A DNA stretch of 64,000 bases from JBKBUF01 sp046290815 (lineage in GTDB: Bacteria; Bacteroidota; Bacteroidia; Cytophagales; Cytophagaceae). Numbering within the stretch: the first letter of the stretch is position 1; each line of letters starts with the position of its first letter. The notes under the pieces were generated by a model. The model searched no databases, was not told where the DNA came from, and was given only the letters and a program-made list of their open reading frames with translations. This document shows positions 10,113 through 18,336 of this stretch, piece after piece. The translations under genes were made by a program, and so were the position numbers. Location of the stretch: the NCBI GenBank assembly GCA_046290815.1, contig JBKBUF010000025.1, positions 9,365 through 73,364 on the forward strand, given 5' to 3'.

Positions 10113-11048
10113 ATGAAAATAAGATTTTTAATTCATCCGGTTATTTCCCTTGTAATAGCAATTTGCTTTGCAGGCTGCGATCGCTACAGATTAGATGATC
10201 ATGTGGGACCTGCAATTTGTCCTTCAGGTAAGTTTACATATACTAAACCATTTGAGGTGAATCAATCAGAAGTGAATTTCGCTGTCGGTGAAGTAGCTAT
10301 TATCACTGCATCTTTTAATGAAGTGGTCAGTTGGGAGATGGAAATTCAAGGTTTGACTTCCGGAGCTGTAAAAAGATATAATGGCAGGTCTTCGGATGTT
10401 TTAGTAGAGTGGAAAGGTAAATCTGACGAATATTCTCCTTTTTTTCAAAATGAATATTGTGAAGTAAAGTTAACACTCGCTTGTCTTAACCCGGTTACCA
10501 CAAGTGTAAAGGTTGCTCCTAATAATTTCATGAATGTAGGCAGACTACTTTCAGATTTTGACGGATCCGGAACTGTGACTTTTTCCACTCCACCTTATGG
10601 TTTATATCGTGATGCAAGTCAATCGGGAATAAAAAATGCCCCGGTAGCATCATCTCCGCAAGGAGGGAATTATTACAGAATTGTAGGACAAGCCGATTCA
10701 GCTGTATGGTTTTTTGGTGGGACATGGTGCAATCTAAATTTTTCATCATTGTCGGTCAAAGATCCTTCAAAGGTTTACTTTAATGTATTTCTCAATAGTA
10801 ACGGTAAGAAGAACTCTATCATGTCCTTTACCTTCGTGGAGTCCGGTGCACAAAAAAATTATAATGTAATAGTCGATTGGGAAGGATGGAAAATGCATTC
10901 CTTCAAACTGTCGGATGCAGGTGTTACCTCTGTTAATGATGTAAAGCAAGTAGATATAGGATTGGGTAGTGCTCCGGATAAAGGTACGTCAGGAGAAATA
11001 AATTTTGACTTCCTGATTATTACAGAGAACACACCATTTTATGAATAA
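10113..11048 (+). CDS. Lipoprotein with Ig-like and jelly-roll parts, paralogue B
   Basis: This 311-residue lipoprotein has its lipobox at CFAGC. It is a diverged paralogue of the preceding gene: both have the post-cysteine RY...GP segment, a SW-(x3)-I-(x)-GL-(x)-SGAVK beta domain (VSWEMEIQGLTSGAVK here), an NEYC/DEIC motif and a C-terminal jelly-roll with DFDGSGTV at its start and GWKMHSFKLSD near its end. The final strand INFDFLIITEN matches the end of paralogue A. Tandem duplication and divergence is the simplest explanation. Two different lipoproteins kept beside two barrels suggests a multi-part surface complex. No catalytic residues stand out. Confidence 0.75.
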   Translation: MKIRFLIHPVISLVIAICFAGCDRYRLDDHVGPAICPSGKFTYTKPFEVNQSEVNFAVGEVAIITASFNEVVSWEMEIQGLTSGAVKRYNGRSSDVLVEWKGKSDEYSPFFQNEYCEVKLTLACLNPVTTSVKVAPNNFMNVGRLLSDFDGSGTVTFSTPPYGLYRDASQSGIKNAPVASSPQGGNYYRIVGQADSAVWFFGGTWCNLNFSSLSVKDPSKVYFNVFLNSNGKKNSIMSFTFVESGAQKNYNVIVDWEGWKMHSFKLSDAGVTSVNDVKQVDIGLGSAPDKGTSGEINFDFLIITENTPFYE

Positions 11049-11075
11049 TGTATGTCAAACTAAAACTAATAAATT

Positions 11076-11975
11076 ATGAAAAGATTAATTTTTACTTTCA
11101 TCGCTTCTGTTTCAATTGCTGCTGTTACTTTTGCTCAAACCAATAGTGACCGTAGCGGTAACAAGCCTAATGCAGCAAAGACAGCATTCCAATTTCAATT
11201 CAACGGAAATGATCAGGATAATTGTCCTAATCTTATTCCATATGACCAGTGGTATATCTCCAATGCTTATACGGTCAACAGCATGGGTGGTGGGAAATTG
11301 CAGGTTTCTACAAATGGAACTCAGTTAGGATGGCACAGAATAAACCTAAGGTTGTCAGATGCTAATTGTAATCCTATTTCAATTAATCTGAAAGATCATC
11401 AGAGTCTGCAGGTAAAATTGACATCAAGTGTTGCTGTACCTCAATTTATGGTAATGCTTTTTGATCAGAATGAACAGCCTGCTGATGCAAATCCTCCTGT
11501 AATGGAATTACAGGTTGGAGAAAATATTTTAAACGTGACGGATCTAAACTTCGGTAAATGGAACTCCACGGATAAAATTGATTCAACCAAAATAATTTTG
11601 TTAGGATTATATTTCCGTAAGTCTTGGGATGATAATGATGGTGGAGCATCTCCTTCTGTTGTGGGGACATTTGATGTTGATTATATCAAAATAGGAGATT
11701 TTACCACTATTGCTTCTGTTGAAAAACAACTGGTTGAGTCATCACTGAATGTATATCCGAATCCTGCTAATGGAAATGTTTTTGTGGATTATAATGCATC
11801 ATCGCAAACAGAGGTAATATTCTCCGATCTTTCCGGAAAGGTATTGGTGAGAGAGACTAAAAGTTATGGTAGTGGCACAGTTTCTTTTGAAACCGCTACC
11901 TTCCCTGCAGGTATGTACCTGGTTACTGTGATCACAGATAATGGTGCGGTAACCAGAAAAATAAGTCTTCAATAA
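11076..11975 (+). CDS. T9SS-sorted jelly-roll (CBM-like) surface protein
   Basis: This 299-residue secreted protein has a signal peptide (MKRLIFTFIASVSIAAVTFAQ), a beta-sandwich domain (about 35-210) ending in FDVDYIKIGD, and a type A T9SS sorting domain (about 222-299). The sorting domain has the expected parts: VYPNPANG, a central FSDLSGKVL strand and a closing PAGMYLVTVITDNG...KISLQ. The sandwich resembles the final domains of the two lipoproteins upstream, so the operon appears to place related binding domains both on the outer membrane and on the T9SS-exported surface. It is the last gene before a strong stem-loop. It is probably a non-catalytic glycan-binding protein, by inference. Confidence 0.78.
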   Translation: MKRLIFTFIASVSIAAVTFAQTNSDRSGNKPNAAKTAFQFQFNGNDQDNCPNLIPYDQWYISNAYTVNSMGGGKLQVSTNGTQLGWHRINLRLSDANCNPISINLKDHQSLQVKLTSSVAVPQFMVMLFDQNEQPADANPPVMELQVGENILNVTDLNFGKWNSTDKIDSTKIILLGLYFRKSWDDNDGGASPSVVGTFDVDYIKIGDFTTIASVEKQLVESSLNVYPNPANGNVFVDYNASSQTEVIFSDLSGKVLVRETKSYGSGTVSFETATFPAGMYLVTVITDNGAVTRKISLQ

Positions 11976-11977
11976 AT

Positions 11978-12073
11978 AAAAGAAACAGGTTCCGGTTCCA
12001 CTTCATATGTAATTTGGTTTAATATGTAGTTTTATTTGTGATTTTCCCCCACGGAACCGGGCCTGTTTCTTTT
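11978..12073 (+). terminator. Long-loop stem-loop terminator of barrel/lipoprotein operon
   Basis: The arm at 11978-11999 (AAAAGAAACAGG then CCGGTTCC) pairs with 12053-12073 (GGAACCGG then CCTGTTTCTTTT), with one small bulge and a loop of about 53 bases. The right arm ends in a T tract. The size and symmetry make a transcript end likely, although the loop is unusually long. Confidence 0.65.
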
Positions 12074-12141
12074 AAAAATTCCTTAATGCCTGATAGTATT
12101 TAATTTATTTTAGCTATATTAATTGTGATATTTATTTTCTC

Positions 12142-14052
12142 ATGCAGATTTCCGGTTATAGTTGGAAGTTTCTGGTTTTATTCCTTTTAGTCATCCATGT
12201 TTCTTATGGAAGAGATATAATAATTATTACCGGAGAAACCGAGGAGGTTCAGGTTCCTAAAGAATCCGTTGAAATTTTTGAAGATATAAACAAGCAATAT
12301 TCATATGCGGAGATTTCGGATACCGCATTTCGTCATAACTTTACCAAGTTTTCCGCAACAGAATTCTCTCATGAAATCAGCTTTTTTAATGAAAGAAATT
12401 CAGTTTTTTGGCTGAAGTTTAAAATTAAAGACCTGACTTCTTTGTATAAGAAATGGGTTTTGCAGGCTCCTCTGCATAGTGAATATATGGAAATATATAT
12501 TCCTACAGGCGATGGTAAAATTATTAAAAGTACCGCAGGTCAAAGTGTTCCTTTCCCGGTAAGACCTTATAAGATCAGAGCTCTTGCCTTTGATCTTCCT
12601 CCGATAAAAAATCAGGAGTATGAAGTATATTTAAAATTTTACTCTAAAACTCACCTTCATTTTTTCTTTTTAATTGCAGATCAATCCAGGTACACTGAAG
12701 TACTTGGGAAAACAAATTATTTCTTAGGAATCATCTATGGAGTGCTATTTCTTATGGCATTGTATAATTTCATTTTATACCTTTCTATAAGAGATAGAAT
12801 GTATATATACTATGTTATTTACACTTTATGCTCAGCTTTTTTTATTTCATGGAAAGACGGATTCGGCTTTCAGATATTTTGGCCTGAAACTCCAGTTTTA
12901 AATCTATACCATCACAAGACCGGCTTGTTTTTGCTGTTGATGGCATTTACTCTGTATGCTCATCAGTTTCTTGATTTAAAGAAGAAGCATCAGAGATTAC
13001 ATAAGGTTGGTATCGCGCTTTCATCTGTTAATGTTCTGTATTTTCTTTTTATAAGTTTTGATGAAAGCCATTTTGATCCCTTGCCGATTCCTTATTTGCT
13101 GAATTTCCTTTTTTACTACGGCATGGTAATCTATTATTTGACTAAAGGTTATAAGCCTTCCAGATATCTGATACTTGGTTTTTCATTTTTGTTAATGGCT
13201 TTAATTATTATAAAGCTAAGATATATGGAGCTGATGGAATGGAACTGGTTTGTGGAATATGTTTTGAATTATGCAGTGGTGGTAGAAGCAGTTTCTATGT
13301 CTCTTGCTATCAGAGATAAAATTGTACACTTAAGAGAAGAAAAGGAAAAGGCACAGAAAGAAAAAGAACATGCGCAAGAAGTAATGATTGCGCAATTAAA
13401 AGAAAATGAAAAGTTAAAGGACAAAGTAAATAAGGAACTGGAACAGAAAGTTAGGGAGAGGACTTTGGAGCTTCAGAGAAATATGGAAGAGTTAAGTGTA
13501 GCCAAAGAAAAACTGGCAATTGCTTACGAAGAACTGGGAAAGATGAGTGTCAAACTGGATCTTGACAATTGGGATTTGAAAAATAAAATTAAAGAAGAAA
13601 GGCAGGAAAGGATTACATCCGACCTGGTTTCATATAATAAATTTATTGAGATATTTCCGGATGAATTTTCATGCATGAAATTCATATACAATAAGAAATG
13701 GGGAGAAGAAGGTGCGAACTATGAATGTAAAAGGTGTGGAAATCATAAATACCAGGAGCTGAAGACCATGAAGTTTGCCAAGAAATGCACAAAATGCAAT
13801 TATATAGAAACCGTTACAGCTAATACTCTTTTTCATAGGGTTAAATTTGAGATGAATAAGGCCTTTTATATAGCCTATGTTACTTCACGCTCCACTTCAG
13901 TTTCAGTAACAGATCTATCCAAAGAAATGGCGTTGAGAACCAACACCTGCTGGAAATTTAAGAAAAGAGTGGAAGATGTGATAGAATCTGTTAAAAACAG
14001 AACCAAATCACAGGAAAATCCTAATTGGGAGTCCATTATCCTTGAGTCCTGA
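12142..14052 (+). CDS. 7TMR-DISM membrane sensor fused to transposase-type zinc ribbon and HTH
   Basis: This 636-residue protein starts with a signal sequence and a 7TMR-DISM extracellular domain (about 40-180). A seven-helix membrane module follows (about 190-395, starting near NYFLGIIYGVLF), then a long charged coiled coil (about 398-485). The cytoplasmic C-terminus (about 500-625) has a four-cysteine zinc ribbon (C529, C532, C549, C552), then TANTLFHRVKFEMNKAFY and an HTH-like DLSKEMALRTNTCWKFKKRV. These match in order the N-terminal zinc-ribbon and HTH part of IS1595/ISXO2 transposases, but no DDE nuclease domain follows. It is probably a membrane sensor with a domesticated DNA-binding output. 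It stands alone between a terminator and the chitinase genes. Histidine-kinase and guanylate-cyclase outputs, the usual partners of this sensor, are absent. Confidence 0.85.
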   Translation: MQISGYSWKFLVLFLLVIHVSYGRDIIIITGETEEVQVPKESVEIFEDINKQYSYAEISDTAFRHNFTKFSATEFSHEISFFNERNSVFWLKFKIKDLTSLYKKWVLQAPLHSEYMEIYIPTGDGKIIKSTAGQSVPFPVRPYKIRALAFDLPPIKNQEYEVYLKFYSKTHLHFFFLIADQSRYTEVLGKTNYFLGIIYGVLFLMALYNFILYLSIRDRMYIYYVIYTLCSAFFISWKDGFGFQIFWPETPVLNLYHHKTGLFLLLMAFTLYAHQFLDLKKKHQRLHKVGIALSSVNVLYFLFISFDESHFDPLPIPYLLNFLFYYGMVIYYLTKGYKPSRYLILGFSFLLMALIIIKLRYMELMEWNWFVEYVLNYAVVVEAVSMSLAIRDKIVHLREEKEKAQKEKEHAQEVMIAQLKENEKLKDKVNKELEQKVRERTLELQRNMEELSVAKEKLAIAYEELGKMSVKLDLDNWDLKNKIKEERQERITSDLVSYNKFIEIFPDEFSCMKFIYNKKWGEEGANYECKRCGNHKYQELKTMKFAKKCTKCNYIETVTANTLFHRVKFEMNKAFYIAYVTSRSTSVSVTDLSKEMALRTNTCWKFKKRVEDVIESVKNRTKSQENPNWESIILES

Positions 14053-14053
14053 A

Positions 14054-14083
14054 CACCCTGTCAGGGTCCACCCTGACAGGGTG
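14054..14083. repeat. Perfect 14-bp stem palindromic element
   Basis: The arm at 14054-14067 is the exact reverse complement of 14070-14083, with a 2-base centre. Each arm itself carries a near-palindrome (ACCCTGTCAGGGT on the left, ACCCTGACAGGGT on the right). It lies 1 bp after the sensor gene stop. No T tract follows, so a dispersed intergenic repeat or an RNA-stabilising 3' hairpin is more likely than a simple intrinsic terminator. Confidence 0.6.
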
Positions 14084-14295
14084 GGGGTGATAGTTATGAT
14101 TCCGATAAATTTCAACACAAACAAGCCTGATATGCCCTCTGATCCTTAAATTTTGTAGTTATAAATGTGATATAAATAATCTCAATATTTCTCCGATTTT
14201 TAAAGGTTTTGTCATCTTTTTTATAAAATAAATCCACTTCCTGCTTTTTTTCTTTTATAATTCTTTAGGTCGGGCGAAACTAAAATCCAAGGATT

Positions 14296-15837
14296 ATGAA
14301 AAAGAGCTGTATACTAATTTTGATTGTTCTGCTTTTCAATGTGGACGGGAATTCGCAGAAAATAGTGGGGTATTTTCCTTCTTACAGGGATTATCTGGTG
14401 AATAATGTAGAGTTTAATAAAATGACGGATGTGATTTTTGCCTTTTTAAACTTTAATCCCAATACCGGAGCTTTGGATTTATCAAACGAAGCGCAGCTTA
14501 ATAATTTGATTACAAGGGCCAAAGCTGTTAACCCTTCTATCCGGATTCATATTTCTACCGGAGGGGGTGCTTTTGGAATTGCAGGTTTTAACACACTAAC
14601 GTCCAATAATACAGCTAGAGCCAACTTTGTAAATAATATAGCCAATTATATTCAAACCCGTAACCTGGATGGTTGGGACCTGGATTGGGAGCATCCCTCC
14701 ACAAATACAGAAAAAGACAGGCACCAGCAATTGCTGCAGGAAATGCGTGTAGCCATTAATGCAAAACAGGCAGCAATGTGCAAAAAGCTGGATATATCAA
14801 TTGCAGTTTCGGGAGATTTACCTTGGGCTTCTACATTGATTAATCTTGCAAGTATAAATTCGGTAGATTATATAATTATTATGGCTTATGATAGCCCTTC
14901 TTATGCAAATCATTCCCCTTTTGTACTAGCAGAAAATGCAATCAATGGATGGAATGCATGGGGTGTCCCTTATAATAAAATGTTACTGGCGGTTCCCTTC
15001 TATGGTTGGAATATTGACAGAAGTGTAGCCCAGGTTTATTCTACAATCGCCAACCCTGCTCCGGCAACTGTTTTTAATTCAACTACTGATGTTTACAACG
15101 GTCAGTATTATAATGCTGCAGCAACATTGAGGGCAAAAGTAGATCTGTCAATGAGAGCTAGTCAGAAAACCTTAGGTATCGCTATATGGGAACTTGGTCA
15201 GGATCGTGCAGGACAAACCTATTCGCTACTCGATGCAATTTATCAAAGGTTTAATTCTGTTTATGGACTAAGCGGTCAACCGGGTAACCCTTGTACTCTC
15301 CCTGTCAATTTTACTGATTTTACACTTCAGAATATTGAAAATGGACTAAGGTTAAAATGGTCAGTAACCGGTGACTCTGATAAGTCAAGTTATAAAGTTG
15401 AAAGAAGTTACGATGGCAATAATTTTCAAATCATCGGTTCGGTGCAGGGAAAATATTCTGCAGATAAAAAATCCGAATATGTATTTACCGATTATAGTCC
15501 TTTTGCAGGAGTCGTATACTATCGAATTAAACAGGTGAGCCAGGATGGGGGAATAGTTTACTCAGATACCAGAAGTATAACAGTAAGCGGGATCAACTAT
15601 ATTATTTATCCTAATCCTGCCAGGGGAGTCATTTCACTTGAATGTTCAGATAAAATCCCCGGTAAGGTGAGATTGTTTTTATTTAACCATACCTCGTTAG
15701 TATGGTCCGGAATTTCAGAATCAGGTGCCGGACCTTATCGGATTGATTTCGGTGATTTACCTGCCGGTGTATATTTTTTAATTATGGAATCCGAGTATGG
15801 AGTACATAAAGAGAAAATTTTTATTGAAGCAAATTAA
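14296..15837 (+). CDS. GH18 chitinase with T9SS sorting domain
   Basis: This 513-residue secreted enzyme would hydrolyse chitin internally. After a signal peptide (MKKSCILILIVLLFNVDGNSQ) comes a GH18 barrel (about 23-325) with the signature DGWDLDWE, whose last residue E132 is the expected acid catalyst. SIRIHISTGGG is the typical SxGG-type strand and IIMAYD the later conserved strand. A beta-sandwich of fibronectin-III type follows (about 338-430), then a T9SS sorting domain (about 432-513) with IIYPNPARG and a final IEAN. It is the first of four consecutive glycosidase genes. Secretion through the outer membrane and cell-surface attachment are predicted. Confidence 0.93.
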   Translation: MKKSCILILIVLLFNVDGNSQKIVGYFPSYRDYLVNNVEFNKMTDVIFAFLNFNPNTGALDLSNEAQLNNLITRAKAVNPSIRIHISTGGGAFGIAGFNTLTSNNTARANFVNNIANYIQTRNLDGWDLDWEHPSTNTEKDRHQQLLQEMRVAINAKQAAMCKKLDISIAVSGDLPWASTLINLASINSVDYIIIMAYDSPSYANHSPFVLAENAINGWNAWGVPYNKMLLAVPFYGWNIDRSVAQVYSTIANPAPATVFNSTTDVYNGQYYNAAATLRAKVDLSMRASQKTLGIAIWELGQDRAGQTYSLLDAIYQRFNSVYGLSGQPGNPCTLPVNFTDFTLQNIENGLRLKWSVTGDSDKSSYKVERSYDGNNFQIIGSVQGKYSADKKSEYVFTDYSPFAGVVYYRIKQVSQDGGIVYSDTRSITVSGINYIIYPNPARGVISLECSDKIPGKVRLFLFNHTSLVWSGISESGAGPYRIDFGDLPAGVYFLIMESEYGVHKEKIFIEAN

Positions 15838-15867
15838 CGAAGAAAATTTAATATTAATACAAACATA

Positions 15868-17169
15868 ATGACTATGATACTAAAGCACTTTTTCAGAATA
15901 ACCGCCTCTATACTGACGATTTTATTCACTTTCCATCTTGCTATTGTTATTGCACAACCGGGAAAAGAAATGAAAACAGATACACTAAAACCGGTGCAGG
16001 TGGTTGCAAAACAAAAAGAAATTGTAGGGTACTATCCCAATTGGCGTTTGTATAACAGGCAAGGTATGGTGAAGCCTGAAAATATAGATTTTTCTAAATA
16101 CACCATCATAAATTACTCATTCTTTAAGCCCAATGAAAAAGGAGAGATATTAAGCAGTGATCCAATAACAGATAAGGTATTATTAGAACAAAGTCCCACT
16201 ATAGTAGAATTGGCGCACATCAAAGGAACTAAGGTAGTGGTTTCTGTAGGAGGTTGGACATTCTCCGATCAGTTCCCTGGTATCGCTGCCGATCCGGTGA
16301 AAAGAGCAAAGTTCGGACAAGAGTGTGTTAGGCTTTTGAGGCAGTATAATCTGGATGGTATAGATATTGACTGGGAGCATCCTGGTTATGAAGGACACAA
16401 TGGTACACCGCAGGATAAACAAAATTTTACATTGCTGATGCAAGCCATAAGAGACTCTATAGATGCTTATGGAAGGAAAATTAATTATCGTTTTCTTTTA
16501 ACCGGTGCGTTCGGAACCTATGATGACGTAATGAATATGATAGAGTGGGATAAAGTTGTACCTATAATGGATTTCATACATATGATGACTTATGACTTTA
16601 ATGGTCCATGGTCTTCAGATGCAAATCACAACAGTCCATTGTTTCCGCCAAAAAGCGGACTGCCCAACAGCGTTGACTGGGTTTTTAAAAGGATGACAGA
16701 AAAACATAATGTCCCATTGGAGAAACTGACTATGGGTATGGCATTCTATGGAAGATCAGTATTGTTTCCTAAAAAAGATGCTGAAATTTATAAGGAGAAT
16801 ACCAAGCTGGTCGATACCATAACCTGGCCATTGTTCGAAGGGACGCCGCAGTATTACAGCATTCTGGCAGACATGAATAAGTTCGACAAATACTGGGATG
16901 ATGCTGCTCAGGTTCCATATTTGATCAAGAAAGACAAAACATGTTTCCTTTCTTATGACGACGAGAAATCTATCAGGCTTAAAGCAGAACATATCATGCA
17001 GAATAATCTGGCGGGTGTGATAATATGGGAAATCACCGGAGATTATCTAGAAACATCGCCAGGGTCTGCAATTGTCGGTAAGACTCCGCTGATTGATACC
17101 GTCAATGAAGTTTTTAAAACCAACCGAAAGCGTCAGAAAATAAAACGACCAACAGAAAAAGTAAAATAA
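15868..17169 (+). CDS. GH18 chitinase without sorting domain
   Basis: This 433-residue GH18 enzyme starts 31 bp after the preceding chitinase gene. It has an N-terminal signal segment ending near IVIAQ, the substrate-entry phrase IVGYYPNWRLY, the SVGGW strand and the catalytic DGIDIDWE with E170 as acid. MTYDFNGPW is the expected later strand. Sequence similarity to the first GH18 is limited to family motifs, so they are not recent copies. The T9SS sorting domain is missing; the protein ends in a Lys/Arg-rich tail of about 17 residues. A periplasmic chito-oligosaccharide hydrolase working on products of the exported chitinase is the likely role, by inference. Confidence 0.9.
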   Translation: MTMILKHFFRITASILTILFTFHLAIVIAQPGKEMKTDTLKPVQVVAKQKEIVGYYPNWRLYNRQGMVKPENIDFSKYTIINYSFFKPNEKGEILSSDPITDKVLLEQSPTIVELAHIKGTKVVVSVGGWTFSDQFPGIAADPVKRAKFGQECVRLLRQYNLDGIDIDWEHPGYEGHNGTPQDKQNFTLLMQAIRDSIDAYGRKINYRFLLTGAFGTYDDVMNMIEWDKVVPIMDFIHMMTYDFNGPWSSDANHNSPLFPPKSGLPNSVDWVFKRMTEKHNVPLEKLTMGMAFYGRSVLFPKKDAEIYKENTKLVDTITWPLFEGTPQYYSILADMNKFDKYWDDAAQVPYLIKKDKTCFLSYDDEKSIRLKAEHIMQNNLAGVIIWEITGDYLETSPGSAIVGKTPLIDTVNEVFKTNRKRQKIKRPTEKVK

Positions 17170-17187
17170 ATTTTTTAAACGAAACAC

Positions 17188-18252
17188 ATGATAAAAATGA
17201 AGCTGATATTACAAATTATATTCTGTTTGGTATTAATGATGAATTCTTTCAGCCTGATTGCGCAGGATCATCCGGAATTGGTGAATAGCGGTCAATATAT
17301 TTTTAAAAAGAAATGGACTGAACATATGAATACCAAGAGAGCAGGTTGGTATTTCGCAGATTGGACTTTCGAAACCAATCTTTGCGAGTTTACTCCTTCA
17401 ATGGCAACATTTGAAAACGGAAAGCTTCAGCTCAAAATAGATGAAAAGCCTGCCGGAACTCCCGGAAAATTTCCTTCTAAACCATATTTCGGTGCAGAGT
17501 ATGTTTCTGCAGAGAAATATAAATATGGAAGATATATAGTTAATATGAAACCTCAGACTCCGGCAGGGGTGGTTACATCATTTTTTCTGAGCTTTATCGA
17601 ATGGAATGCAAATTACACTCAGGCCCTGGAATGGTATGAGATCGACATTGAATTTGCGGGAAGAACCGACAGGGTTCAGTTTACGCTTCATTGGATGGAC
17701 AATACCGGTCAGCAGATGCAGTCTCATACCGTGAATCTCGGCTTTGATGCTGCTCATGGATTTCATGACTGGATAATTGAGTGGACACCATCCTTTATTA
17801 AGTTTTATGTAGATGATAACTGGCTTTATACTTTTGATGATCCTGTGCTGGTTAAAGAACAGGAGCATGAGCAATATATCCAGATGAACAACTGGATATC
17901 CAATTCACCTGGATGGGTAGGTACATTCAATCCATCGGTATTGCCGGTAATTACAGAATATGATTATTTGATTTATTATCAATTGGAAAATCCTACAGGT
18001 ATTGAAAAGAATGAAGATACGGAGTTGGTTATATTTCCTAATCCGGTTATGAATAATGAAATAAATATACTGTCGGAGAATTTGAAAAATGTGCATTATA
18101 AAATATTTAATCTTCAGGGGGAAATAATTAATGAGTCGTTCGCGAAAGAAGGTCTTATTACTCTTTCCCCTGAAACCCTAAGCGGAATTTATTTTCTGGA
18201 GATTTATAATGAAAATCAAATTCCTAAACGGATAAAGTTTTTCAGGTATTAA
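17188..18252 (+). CDS. GH16 beta-glucanase-like enzyme with T9SS sorting domain
   Basis: This 354-residue protein starts 18 bp after the GH18 gene. After a signal peptide ending SLIAQ comes a GH16 sandwich (about 35-270) with the catalytic signature EIDIEF: E151 nucleophile, D153, E155 acid/base. FGAEYVSAEKYKYGRY and HDWIIEWTPSFIKFYVD are typical GH16 strands. The final 80 residues are a T9SS sorting domain (LVIFPNPV and a closing GIYFLEIYNENQ). The family covers beta-1,3/1,4-glucanases and fungal-type chitin-glucan transglycosylases, so substrate is open. Location in a chitinase run suggests fungal cell-wall glucan. Confidence 0.88.
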   Translation: MIKMKLILQIIFCLVLMMNSFSLIAQDHPELVNSGQYIFKKKWTEHMNTKRAGWYFADWTFETNLCEFTPSMATFENGKLQLKIDEKPAGTPGKFPSKPYFGAEYVSAEKYKYGRYIVNMKPQTPAGVVTSFFLSFIEWNANYTQALEWYEIDIEFAGRTDRVQFTLHWMDNTGQQMQSHTVNLGFDAAHGFHDWIIEWTPSFIKFYVDDNWLYTFDDPVLVKEQEHEQYIQMNNWISNSPGWVGTFNPSVLPVITEYDYLIYYQLENPTGIEKNEDTELVIFPNPVMNNEINILSENLKNVHYKIFNLQGEIINESFAKEGLITLSPETLSGIYFLEIYNENQIPKRIKFFRY

Positions 18253-18336
18253 TTAATACTATTCTCTCTTCCGATATGATTGTTGCCGCGGATACATGAT
18301 TATCGGTAAACAAATGGTTTAACAAAAAAGAATTTT

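Noticed and set aside
13600..14052. Insertion sequence or transposase gene
   Set aside because: The transposase-like segment is in frame with the sensor, has no DDE domain and no terminal inverted repeats or target duplication were seen.
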